From: an uncultured Eubacteriales bacterium
Lineage (GTDB): Bacteria; Bacillota; Clostridia; Oscillospirales; Oscillospiraceae
DNA length: 25,149 nt
Assembly: GCA_900544705.1 (NCBI GenBank)
Contig: UQWH01000027.1
Location: 1-25,149 of the forward strand
Reading direction: 5' to 3'
Part shown: piece after piece, positions 1-7,571 of the stretch
Layout of the letters: each line of letters begins with the position of its first letter
Position numbering within the stretch: position 1 is the first letter of the stretch
Notes under the pieces: generated by a model
What the model saw: only the letters and a program-made list of their open reading frames with translations
Database searches by the model: none
What the model was told of the DNA's origin: nothing
Translations under genes and position numbers: made by a program

Positions 1-869
1 GCGTCTACGCCTGCAATTCCTGCGGCGGTCAGGTGATTGCCGACGCAACCACGGCGGCGACGCACTGCCCCTTCTGTGACAATCCCGTCATCATGACAAG
101 CCAGCTTGCGGGAGACCTCCGCCCGGACTACGTCATCCCCTTCCGGCTCGACCGCGAGGCGGCGAAGGTGGCCATGTCAAAGCATCTGTCCGGCAAGCGG
201 CTGCTGCCCAAGCTGTTCAAATCGCAGAATCACATCGACGAGATCCGCGGCATTTACGTGCCCTTCTGGCTCTTTGACGCCGATGCCGACGCGAACATCA
301 ACTACCGTGCCACGCGCGTGCGCACCTGGAGCGACAGCGACTATAACTATACCGAAACCAGCTTTTTTGCAGCCTACCGTGCCGGCTGCGTGGGCTTCCA
401 GCGCGTGCCGGTGGACGGCTCGACCAAGATGCCAGACGATCTGATGGAATCCATCGAGCCCTTTGATTTCAAGGATGCAGTGGATTTCCAGACGGCATAT
501 CTGTCCGGCTACCTTGCCGACCGTTACGACGTCAATGCCGAACAGAGCATCGGCCGCGCCAACGAGCGCGTCAGGAAGAGCACCGAGCAGGCCTTCCGCG
601 ATACCGTCCGCGGCTATTCCACCGTCACGGTGGAAAACAGCTCCATCCGGCTCAAAAACGGGAAAGCAAAATACGCTCTGTATCCCGTTTGGCTGCTCAA
701 TACCACATGGCGCGGCGAGAAATATGTCTTTGCCATGAACGGTCAGACCGGAAAGTTTGTCGGAAATCTTCCCATGGACAAGGGCGCATGGTGGCGCTGG
801 TTTGGGATCTATACCGCCATCTTCGGCGCCGCGGTATTCCTCGTGCGCTGGCTGATGTGGCTGCTGTAA
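1..869 (+). CDS. Zinc-ribbon membrane protein (3' part; starts before the window)
   Basis: The reading frame is open from the first bases of the window (codons in frame from position 3), so the true start lies upstream and 288 residues are visible. The visible N-terminus has a zinc ribbon made of two CxxC knuckles (CNSC, then CPFC about 20 residues later). A mixed alpha/beta middle part follows, and the C-terminus carries one hydrophobic segment (around WFGIYTAIFGAAVFLVRW) that should anchor it in the membrane. Clostridial proteins of this layout are commonly labelled TFIIB-type zinc ribbon or, wrongly, PriA-like. I see no helicase motifs. It ends 14 bases before the TPM-domain gene and is probably co-transcribed with it. 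The molecular function is unknown. Confidence 0.8.
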   Translation, partial: VYACNSCGGQVIADATTAATHCPFCDNPVIMTSQLAGDLRPDYVIPFRLDREAAKVAMSKHLSGKRLLPKLFKSQNHIDEIRGIYVPFWLFDADADANINYRATRVRTWSDSDYNYTETSFFAAYRAGCVGFQRVPVDGSTKMPDDLMESIEPFDFKDAVDFQTAYLSGYLADRYDVNAEQSIGRANERVRKSTEQAFRDTVRGYSTVTVENSSIRLKNGKAKYALYPVWLLNTTWRGEKYVFAMNGQTGKFVGNLPMDKGAWWRWFGIYTAIFGAAVFLVRWLMWLL

Positions 870-883
870 GGAGGACAAAGGAC

Positions 884-1690
884 ATGAAACGTAGGATCTT
901 TGCAGTTTCCGTATTGCTTTGCTTTCTCATGCTTCTGGCGGCTCCGGCCTTTGCGCTGTCCGGCGTGAGCGCTGAGCCCCGCGTCGTGGACGACGCGAAC
1001 CTGATGTCCGATTATGATAAGAGCCAGCTAGAGCTTCGCCTGCGGGAGATTTCCACGAAGCAGGAGATGGATCTCGTCGTCGTCACGGCGAATACGCTGG
1101 GCGGAAAATCGCCCATGGAATATGCCGACGACTATTACGACTATAACGGCTATACCGACGACGGCGCACTGCTGCTCGTGTCCATGGAGGACCGCGACTG
1201 GTGGATCTCCACCAAGGGCTACGGTATGCAGGCCTTTACGCTGGCGGGTATCGACTACATCGGCGAGAAGATTACGCCGGATCTCGGCGACGCGAATTAC
1301 TACGACGCCTTTGTCCGCTTCGCCGAGCTTGCCGACCAGTTCATCACCGAGGCGAAGAACGGCAATGTCTATGACACCGGCAATCTGCCCAAGGAGCCGC
1401 TCTCCCTGATCTGGATCCCGATTGCCCTTCTGCTCGGCATGCTGCTCGCGCTGATTCCGATGAACATCATGAAGAGCAAGCTCAAGAGCGTGCGGCCGAA
1501 GGCGAGCGCCGCCGATTACATCCGCGACGGGAGCTTCCAGTTGAAAACAGACCGCGACATGTTCCTTTACCGCACTGTGTCTCGCACTGCGCGCCCGAAG
1601 AACAACAGCAGCTCCGGCAGCAGCAGCGGCAGCGGCTCACATACCAGCTCCTCCGGCTCCACCCACGGGGGCGGCGGCGGAAAATTCTGA
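884..1690 (+). CDS. TPM-domain membrane protein with Ser/Gly-rich tail
   Basis: 268 residues. The ATG at 884 is chosen because an AAGGAGG ribosome site lies just upstream (from about 867, overlapping the previous stop codon) and because a signal peptide begins there (MKRRIFAVSVLLCFLMLLAA, cleavage near AFA-LS). Residues ~32-155 form a TPM domain (opening VVDDANLMS, then DLVVVTANTLGG and DDGALLLVSMEDRDWWISTKGYG), exposed outside the membrane. One transmembrane helix follows (around LIWIPIALLLGMLLALIPM), then a basic stretch and a low-complexity Ser/Gly tail ending GGGGGKF, as in many TPM proteins. TPM domains have been linked to phosphatase activity and photosystem or respiratory complex repair in other organisms; the role here is unknown. 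The pairing with a zinc-ribbon membrane protein suggests a joint envelope function. Confidence 0.85.
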   Translation: MKRRIFAVSVLLCFLMLLAAPAFALSGVSAEPRVVDDANLMSDYDKSQLELRLREISTKQEMDLVVVTANTLGGKSPMEYADDYYDYNGYTDDGALLLVSMEDRDWWISTKGYGMQAFTLAGIDYIGEKITPDLGDANYYDAFVRFAELADQFITEAKNGNVYDTGNLPKEPLSLIWIPIALLLGMLLALIPMNIMKSKLKSVRPKASAADYIRDGSFQLKTDRDMFLYRTVSRTARPKNNSSSGSSSGSGSHTSSSGSTHGGGGGKF

Positions 1691-1703
1691 ATCATACATA
1701 ATT

Positions 1704-1745
1704 GCAGCGGGCCTTGGACTTCTCCTTTCCGGCCCGCTGCTTTTT
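1704..1745 (+). terminator. Intrinsic terminator after the TPM gene
   Basis: Perfect 10-bp inverted repeat (GCAGCGGGCC at 1704-1713, GGCCCGCTGC at 1731-1740) followed directly by TTTTT. It lies 13 bases after the TPM stop codon. Confidence 0.85.
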
Positions 1746-1836
1746 GCTGCCGCGCGAGGACGGCAAAACTTCGCATGGACTTTTCCCGCGAGCTGTGCTA
1801 TGATGGAGCGCAGAAAAACAGAGCGGAGGAAATTTT

Positions 1837-2685
1837 ATGGGCATTTTTACGGGCGTCCTGTTTGCAGCGGACTTTGACCACACGATCACCGCCATGGACG
1901 GCAGCATCCCTGAAAAAAATCTGGATGCGATCCGCGCGTTTGTCGCGGAGGGCGGCGTGTTTTCGGTCGCCAGCGGCAGAAGCGTGCCGCTGTTTCGGGA
2001 GAAGGCGCGGCTTTTGCCCATCAATGCGCCCTGCCTTTTGTATAACGGCGCGGCCTGCTATGATTACCGGGAGGAAAAATTCCTGTTCCAGTACGATATG
2101 CCGGACGACGCGCAGGAAATTCTGGACGGCCTGTGCGCGCAGTTTCCCGACGTGCGCATCGAGGTACAGACGCCGGACACCTGCTACGCTTACGGGGACG
2201 ACTCCATGCGCGATGCCTATCTGCGGCGCGTCGGTGCGAAATTTGCCTACGCCGGGGACGCGCCCGTTCCGCGTCCGTGGGTCAAGATCGTCGTCTACGG
2301 AAAGCTCTGCAGACCGGAATATGATTCCGTGGATTCCATCACACCGGAGGACATCGCCTATTTTGACCGTATTGAGGCCGTACTGCGCGAGTTGAGCCAT
2401 GGCCGGGCAAATGTCGCGCGCTCCATGGGGCGCATCGTCGAGTGCTGGCCGCTGGGCTGCGACAAGGGAAGCAGCGCCCGTGAGCTGGCGCGGCGCATGG
2501 GCTGCACGGTGCTTGTCGGCGCGGGCGATGCGCCGAACGACCTGCCGCTGCTGAACGAGTCGGATTATGTTTTTTGCCCCGCGGACTGCGCGGCAGCGCT
2601 GCGCAGTGGGCCGTACCGCTTCGTCGCGCCCTGCGGGGAGGGCGCGATCGCCGCGGCGATGGAGGAACTGAAAAAATTGCTGTGA
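1837..2685 (+). CDS. Cof-type HAD-superfamily phosphatase
   Basis: 282 residues; the ATG at 1837 has GGAGG about 8 bases upstream. All haloacid dehalogenase motifs are recognisable: motif I DFDHT (residues ~12-16, nucleophile Asp and acid/base Asp), motif II Ser in VASGRS (~45-50), the motif III Lys in GCDKGSS, and motif IV GDAPNDLPLL that binds Mg2+. A large cap between motifs II and III and a total near 280 residues fit the Cof/YidA (class IIB) group, which dephosphorylates sugar phosphates, nucleotides or flavin precursors. The substrate cannot be read from sequence. It is a soluble cytoplasmic enzyme. It appears to be transcribed alone, with terminators on both sides and a weak TATGAT -10 at 1799. 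Confidence 0.88.
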   Translation: MGIFTGVLFAADFDHTITAMDGSIPEKNLDAIRAFVAEGGVFSVASGRSVPLFREKARLLPINAPCLLYNGAACYDYREEKFLFQYDMPDDAQEILDGLCAQFPDVRIEVQTPDTCYAYGDDSMRDAYLRRVGAKFAYAGDAPVPRPWVKIVVYGKLCRPEYDSVDSITPEDIAYFDRIEAVLRELSHGRANVARSMGRIVECWPLGCDKGSSARELARRMGCTVLVGAGDAPNDLPLLNESDYVFCPADCAAALRSGPYRFVAPCGEGAIAAAMEELKKLL

Positions 2686-2702
2686 TTCTGCCTGTTTTCG
2701 TT

Positions 2703-2750
2703 CGGGCATGGCGTTTTTTTGACAGAAATGCGCCATGCCCGGTCATTTTT
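2703..2750 (+). terminator. Intrinsic terminator after the HAD gene
   Basis: 11-bp perfect stem (CGGGCATGGCG at 2703-2713, CGCCATGCCCG at 2731-2741) with a loop rich in T, followed by TCATTTTT. Confidence 0.8.
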
Positions 2751-2762
2751 CACAAAAAACTG

Positions 2763-2791
2763 TGGACTTTCCGTTCTGTGGCTGTTATAAT
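2763..2791 (+). promoter_or_regulatory. SigA-type promoter for the lipoprotein gene
   Basis: -35 TGGACT (2763-2768), 17-base spacer, -10 TATAAT (2786-2791), about 50 bases before the TTG start at 2844. Confidence 0.65.
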
Positions 2792-2843
2792 TTATAATAG
2801 TATAGAATCATCTTTTGCACAGGGCGGAAGGAGGCAGCCGGAA

Positions 2844-4196
2844 TTGAAAAAGCTATGCGTACTGTTTCTGTCCGGCTTGCTGCTGTTTTTCGCCGCCTGC
2901 GGGGCGAGATCCTCCGATGATGCCGCGGGCCGGTATGTCTGCATGGCGGTTTCTTCCAGCCAGACGGATCTGAGCCACGCGGATGTGTGGCTTCAACTGG
3001 AGGACGGTGGCAGCGGTGTATTCTGCCGCGGAGAGGAGACGGAGATTTCGTGGAAGCTCGACGGCGATTGCCTCACCGTCACGGACGGGACGGCGAGCTA
3101 TACGGGTATCCTCTCCGACGGCGTGCTGACCCTGACGCTGGACGGCGAGAAATACACGCTCACGCGCGCGGAGCAGCTTCCGAAGGAGCTTCCGGCGGCT
3201 GAGCTCCTGCCGGAACTTGCCAATCAGGTTTTGCAGGAGGATACGAGCCTGCAGCGCCAATGGAATGGCAACTGGTACGGCTGGTGGGAGATCCACGGCG
3301 CGACCGGCGGCTACAGCGAACTGGAAAACAGGAGAAGCGATCTGTGCGCCCGCGTGGAGATCGGCACCGATGCCTCCGGCACGGTGACGCTCTGGGACGA
3401 GGAGCACAGCGCGCAGGAGCCGCTCGGCAAGGTGAGGCTTTCTCTGGAAGCCGGCAAGGACGGCGCGGACCCTGGCATTGCGACCTCGAAATCCGGCTAT
3501 TTCGCCGGGGATATGCTGGAGTACGGCGACTGGGTCATTGAGCCGACGCTCTTTCCCTATGAAAATATGCTGCTCATTGAGGGCGCGCGCACGGAGTCGT
3601 CCGGCAGCTACAATTATTCCATTTTCCTGCGCCCGTGGGGGCTTCTCTGGAGCGACATTGAGTCGACAGAATCCGAGCAGCTGCCCTATCGCTATTTCGA
3701 CTGGTATCTCCCGGCGCTGGAGGCCAATGCCGCCATGCCGGATACGGTGGGCGGCGCGTGGAGGGCCGGTTCACAGGGCGCGACCAACGATCCGACGGGC
3801 AAGACCGCATCGGTCAATCTGGCCGACGGCCATCTCCAGCTGGCCTATTCCACCTCGCGCTACCAGATGGAGGCCAACCGTCTGGTGTCCCTGAGCGGCG
3901 GGGCGCGGCTGGAGGCTTTCTGGTGCGCCGATGAAGAGGATGTAAGTCTGCGCAGCCGCGAACTGAACACCCGCCGGGACGAGCCTGCCTATTCCGAACA
4001 GAAATTGGAGCTGGACGGTCATCCGGCGCGGCGCGTAGAGTGGTATGACGAGAAAAATGCCTGCACCGTGGTGGAATATCTGATCGACGCCGGCAGTGTG
4101 CAGCCGGGGGCGGCTGTCTATCTGAACATCGCGCTGGACGACGCGGCGGAAACCGCCGGGATCCAGACGATCATCGGCGCGCTCCGCCTGCGCTGA
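2844..4196 (+). CDS. Secreted lipoprotein of unknown function
   Basis: 450 residues from a TTG start at 2844. That start is preferred over the longer open frame (from 2574) because it has AAGGAGG nine bases upstream and opens a lipoprotein signal: MKKLC, a hydrophobic run, then LFFAAC with the lipid-accepting Cys at residue 19. The longer frame would run through the promoter and terminator. Residues ~28-107 resemble a small beta-barrel/lipocalin-like module (GRYVCMAV... LQLEDGGSGVF... GEKYTLTR). Residues ~139-285 carry a Trp-rich module (WNGNWYGWWEI ... LLWSDIE). The C-terminal third (~310-450) is a separate beta-rich domain. Such modular lipoproteins are frequent in gut Clostridia and have no assigned role. 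Acts on the outer face of the membrane. Confidence 0.85.
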   Translation: MKKLCVLFLSGLLLFFAACGARSSDDAAGRYVCMAVSSSQTDLSHADVWLQLEDGGSGVFCRGEETEISWKLDGDCLTVTDGTASYTGILSDGVLTLTLDGEKYTLTRAEQLPKELPAAELLPELANQVLQEDTSLQRQWNGNWYGWWEIHGATGGYSELENRRSDLCARVEIGTDASGTVTLWDEEHSAQEPLGKVRLSLEAGKDGADPGIATSKSGYFAGDMLEYGDWVIEPTLFPYENMLLIEGARTESSGSYNYSIFLRPWGLLWSDIESTESEQLPYRYFDWYLPALEANAAMPDTVGGAWRAGSQGATNDPTGKTASVNLADGHLQLAYSTSRYQMEANRLVSLSGGARLEAFWCADEEDVSLRSRELNTRRDEPAYSEQKLELDGHPARRVEWYDEKNACTVVEYLIDAGSVQPGAAVYLNIALDDAAETAGIQTIIGALRLR

Positions 4197-4214
4197 AGGT
4201 CATTCCGGAATACA

Positions 4215-4252
4215 TCCCCCCCGCCGTCGGGAACCGACGGCGGGGGATTTTG
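4215..4252 (+). terminator. Intrinsic terminator after the lipoprotein gene
   Basis: GC-rich stem (CCCCCGCCGTCGG pairing with CCGACGGCGGGGG, loop GAA) followed by ATTTTG, starting about 20 bases after the stop codon. Confidence 0.85.
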
Positions 4253-4637
4253 TACGCCCGCAGGCGCAGGAACGGACGTTCCACTGCCTATAATGTGACC
4301 ACCGGCATACAACCCGGGCGCATAAAAACCCCGCCCCGGGAAGAGCCGAATAAGAAGGCTAAGAAGGTATAGATTACGCCCCGCAGACTTTGTCTGCGGG
4401 GAATCCCCAGACTGTCAAAAAACCTATCCAGCCGAAAGTTTCGGAGGGAAGAATAGTGTGAAAGGGAACCGTCAGGGTTCCCTTTCGCGTTCAATAACCC
4501 GCCGCAGCGATCAAAATTGCAAAATAATACTACAAATATTGATTTTGCAATTTTGTAGGCAGCTTGTCAAAAAAGTCCAAAAGGACTTTTTTGACAAGCT
4601 GTACGCCCCGCAGACAACGTCTGCGGGGCGTACTTTT
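4253..4637. repeat. Gene-free stretch with an array of perfect inverted repeats
   Basis: No credible gene in 385 bases. It contains at least six hairpins: 4269-4282 (GGAACG/CGTTCC), 4313-4340 (CCCGGG arms), 4379-4401 (CCCCGCAGAC/GTCTGCGGGG), 4460-4486 (11-bp arms GAAAGGGAACC), 4513-4554 (13-bp arms AAAATTGCAAAAT), 4561-4600 (18-bp arms) and 4601-4633 (15-bp arms). The CCCCGCAGAC palindrome occurs twice (4379 and 4605), each with a GTCAAAAAA-containing neighbour, so part of the array looks like duplicated REP-like units. It lies between convergent genes. Confidence 0.75.
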
Positions 4638-4640
4638 TTA
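4561..4640. terminator. Double hairpin terminator between the convergent lipoprotein gene and acsB
   Basis: Two adjacent perfect palindromes. Arms at 4561-4578 and 4583-4600 (18 bp, loop of four A) contain an A-tract/GTCC/GGAC/T-tract core. Arms at 4601-4615 and 4619-4633 (15 bp, GTACGCCCCGCAGAC) are followed by TTTTTT on the + strand. The second starts a few bases after the acsB stop codon, so together they probably terminate transcription from both sides. Confidence 0.7.
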
Positions 4641-6773
4641 CATATCAAAGGGTTCCATGGACAGGACGGGATGGCCAACCTCGGTGAGGTAGTTCAGCAG
4701 CTCTTCCGGGTCCTCGGTGCAGATGGTTTCGTCCGCGATCATATCCGTGAAGCCGTCGACATCGTACAGCTCCTTGGCAGCCGCGTCGAGCTTCTCGCGC
4801 ATCTGCTCCTTGAGCTCCTTCGGCAGCCACACGATACGGCCGAGGCCGCCTTCGGCTGCGATGAACTTCTTGGAGGCGATGAAGTGCTTGCCGTGACCCA
4901 TGAAGCCCGGCGTCTGCACGCCGCCGCCGGTCATGGAGGCCATCTCGGAGAAGGTCATGCCCAGAGGCGTCATGCCCGCGTGCTCACGGGAGGTGATGAC
5001 AACGCCCATCGTGACAGGCTCCACACCGCAGATACATTCGAAGCAGCCGCAGGAGGTCATCGGATCCTGGAACAGGGAGTACAGCGTGACGTGCTCCAGC
5101 GCGCCGTGGGAATACTTGGCAACGGCTTCGTCGACGTCCTCGTAGGAGCCGAGGCGCTCGTCGATGCACTTTTCCTTGGTGACGACCTGGCAGGGACCCT
5201 GCGGGTCAAGCTCGTTGGTCGCCTTGGCGTCCAGCCAGGAAACGGCGCCGCACAGACCCAGACGCTCCGGAGTGACGATGCACACGTGGCTCGGAGAGAA
5301 GGCCTGGCACATGATGCAGGAGTAGAACACGGGGACGGATTCGTCGGTCATGGAGGCAAGACGCTCGTCACGCTTGTCGAAAATGACGTTCGCAGCGGCG
5401 CGCAGAGCCTTGTTCGGCTCGTCGCCGACGACGATCTTGACCTGACACTTGTCCACGACGGTGTCAAATTCACTCTTGATCTTGGCGTAGAGGACTTCGC
5501 CGATGTGCTTGAAGCGGAAGCCCGCCTCAAAGTCCGCCTTGGAAACGCGGACGCGGATCATGTCGCGCTGGCCGGTGTGCATCAGACCCTCGACGCAGTT
5601 GAGGAACTGGTGGATCTTACGCTCAAAGACAGGCTCAAAGTCGGGCTGCATGGACTTGCCGGCGACCTCGACGGTGTAGGACAGGGAGATTTTGCTGCCG
5701 ACGGGGATCTCGTCCATCTCGGGGCCTTCGACGGTGATCTTGTGATCCTCGATCTCGGAGGCGTCCTTGGTGACGACCAGCTCGAAGCAGTCCTTGCGGG
5801 AGCCGTCGACCTCGACCTGCATATCGCCCTTGCGGATGATCTCGCCCTCAAAGGCGGAGGAGTAGGACACGGGAATGTCGATGTTCGTGATCTTGAGCTT
5901 GATGCCGCGGGCTTCGATGGAGGTGTCGATCCAGTCCTTGGTGTTCTCGTAGATGATCAGGCTCTTCGGAACGGCCCACATATCGTTGGTGTCGTTCGTG
6001 ATGACGGGGAAGCCCATCTTGATGGCGCCGGCGCCGCAGGCCACGGTGATGTCGGGCACGGGGGCGTAGGCGTTGACGAAGGCGTTGATGCGGTCGAAGG
6101 TGTAGCGGTGGAAGCCGTCCCAGTCGCCGGGCTGGATCGCGCCGAAGATCATCGCCGCACGGACGACGAGGGAGATGACATGGCCGACCGACCAGATCTC
6201 TTCCCCGACGGGAACGACACGGACGGGGAAGCCCATCTTGAAGTCCTTGGAAACGAGCTGCTCGATGATGCCGCCGATGAGGAAAACGAAGATGCCGCGG
6301 GACTGATAGCCCTTGACGGTTTCGACGGCCTCTTCCACAGAGGGAGCCGGCCCGATCATGACGACGAAGCCGGGAATATCACCGGTGACGAGCGGCACGC
6401 CCAGCTCGCGCACTTCGGCGTCTGCGAAGTGGCCGTGGTAGGCGGTGCCCTCATAGGGCGTTTCGCTGCGGGCGTACTTGCAGGCCTCGATGACTTCCGC
6501 GGCGATCGCGGTGGCGACGCCGGAGGAGAAGATGGAGGCGGTGCGGTTCTCACGGGTCATCAGGGCGCGGATGTCGGTCATCGCGGCCTTGAGCTCGCCG
6601 AGGTTGGTCACCTTCTTGCCCAGATAAGCATAGATGCAGGCAAGATAATATGCGGTAGAGGGCATTGCCATGGGGGCGCTCTCGCCCAGCTCGGCAATGA
6701 CGGCGTTCAGTTCCTGCTCGGCCTTGGCGAACATTTCGTCGGAGCCGCGGAATACACGTTCAAATAATGCCAT
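4638..6773 (-). CDS. acsB: Acetyl-CoA synthase (CODH/ACS alpha subunit)
   Basis: 711 residues, close to the ~730 of acetogen AcsB. It makes acetyl-CoA from CO (delivered by CODH), a methyl group from the corrinoid protein, and CoA, in the Wood-Ljungdahl pathway. A-cluster ligands are all present: C486, C489, C498 and C508 (spacing 3-9-10, as for C506/509/518/528 of Moorella) for the [4Fe-4S]-bridged proximal Ni, and the C575-G-C577 motif holding the distal Ni. The N-terminal CODH-contact domain (ending near residue 310), middle domain and C-terminal A-cluster domain are intact. It is the last gene of the cooS-cooC-acsB operon, 25 bases after cooC with AAAGGATG as the ribosome site. The partner genes acsC, acsD and acsE are not in this window. 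Confidence 0.97.
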   Translation of the reverse strand: MALFERVFRGSDEMFAKAEQELNAVIAELGESAPMAMPSTAYYLACIYAYLGKKVTNLGELKAAMTDIRALMTRENRTASIFSSGVATAIAAEVIEACKYARSETPYEGTAYHGHFADAEVRELGVPLVTGDIPGFVVMIGPAPSVEEAVETVKGYQSRGIFVFLIGGIIEQLVSKDFKMGFPVRVVPVGEEIWSVGHVISLVVRAAMIFGAIQPGDWDGFHRYTFDRINAFVNAYAPVPDITVACGAGAIKMGFPVITNDTNDMWAVPKSLIIYENTKDWIDTSIEARGIKLKITNIDIPVSYSSAFEGEIIRKGDMQVEVDGSRKDCFELVVTKDASEIEDHKITVEGPEMDEIPVGSKISLSYTVEVAGKSMQPDFEPVFERKIHQFLNCVEGLMHTGQRDMIRVRVSKADFEAGFRFKHIGEVLYAKIKSEFDTVVDKCQVKIVVGDEPNKALRAAANVIFDKRDERLASMTDESVPVFYSCIMCQAFSPSHVCIVTPERLGLCGAVSWLDAKATNELDPQGPCQVVTKEKCIDERLGSYEDVDEAVAKYSHGALEHVTLYSLFQDPMTSCGCFECICGVEPVTMGVVITSREHAGMTPLGMTFSEMASMTGGGVQTPGFMGHGKHFIASKKFIAAEGGLGRIVWLPKELKEQMREKLDAAAKELYDVDGFTDMIADETICTEDPEELLNYLTEVGHPVLSMEPFDM

Positions 6774-6798
6774 TATCGTTTCATCCTTTCAGATCGTT

Positions 6799-7569
6799 TC
6801 ATTTATCAGTCTGGTCCAGCTTTTCCTTGATCGCGCGGATCTCAGCCAGCGCGGAGGGAGAGCAGTCATAGGGGGAAAGCCCACGGCGGTCGGCGTCAAT
6901 GACCTCGGGGTTGTAGCTGATGTAGCCGAGCAGATCCTCTTCGGGGATGCGGCTTTTCAGGAACTCCCGGTCGGAGTCGTTGCGCACCTTGTTTGCCACA
7001 ACGCGCACTCTCGTGATGCCGATGTCTTTTGCAAGCTGCTTGATGCGGGTGTAGGTCTGGATGGAGCGAGCGCCCGGCTCGATGACCACGATGAACTGGT
7101 CCATCATGCTTGCGGTGCCGCGGCCCAGATGCTCCAGACCGGCCTCCATGTCCATGATGACCACGTCCTCCTTACGGAACACGAGGCTCGACAGGATCGC
7201 CTTGAGCATGACGTGCTCGGGGCACACGCAGCCGCTTCCGCCGGTATCGACGGTACCCATGACCAGCAGCTTCACGCCGTTGATCTCCTTGGCCAGCTTG
7301 TCCGGCAGGTCGGAGACTTCCGGGTTCAGCTTGTAAAAGGTGTTGCTCTGGTTGGCGGCGGTGCGTTCTCTGGCAAGCTCCTTCATCTTGGAAACCGGGA
7401 CGATGGCGTTGACCTCCTCTTCGGTCAACCCAAGAGCCAAACCGAGGTTCGCGTCGGGGTCGACGTCCGCGGCCAGCACCGGCCGTCCTTCGGCGGCGTA
7501 GAGCCTTGCCAGCGTGGCGGCGAAGGTGGTTTTGCCCACGCCGCCCTTGCCGGTGATCGCGACTTTCAT
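6799..7569 (-). CDS. cooC: CODH nickel-insertion ATPase CooC
   Basis: 256 residues. MinD/SIMIBI-type P-loop ATPase that matures the Ni site of carbon monoxide dehydrogenase (and, as AcsF in acetogens, of ACS). Residues 7-15 are the deviant Walker A GKGGVGKTT. A C114-x-C116 pair (GCVCPEH) matches the dimer-interface CxC motif that binds nickel in CooC1. VVIMDMEAGLEHLGRG is the Walker B/switch region. It starts 2 bases after the cooS stop codon, so translation is probably coupled, and lies between the two enzymes it would serve. Cytoplasmic. Confidence 0.95.
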   Translation of the reverse strand: MKVAITGKGGVGKTTFAATLARLYAAEGRPVLAADVDPDANLGLALGLTEEEVNAIVPVSKMKELARERTAANQSNTFYKLNPEVSDLPDKLAKEINGVKLLVMGTVDTGGSGCVCPEHVMLKAILSSLVFRKEDVVIMDMEAGLEHLGRGTASMMDQFIVVIEPGARSIQTYTRIKQLAKDIGITRVRVVANKVRNDSDREFLKSRIPEEDLLGYISYNPEVIDADRRGLSPYDCSPSALAEIRAIKEKLDQTDK

Positions 7570-7571
7570 GC

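Noticed and set aside
4458..6767. 769-codon open frame on the + strand opposite acsB
   Set aside because: Antisense shadow caused by GC-rich codons; acsB on the minus strand has all catalytic motifs, and the + frame has no family features.
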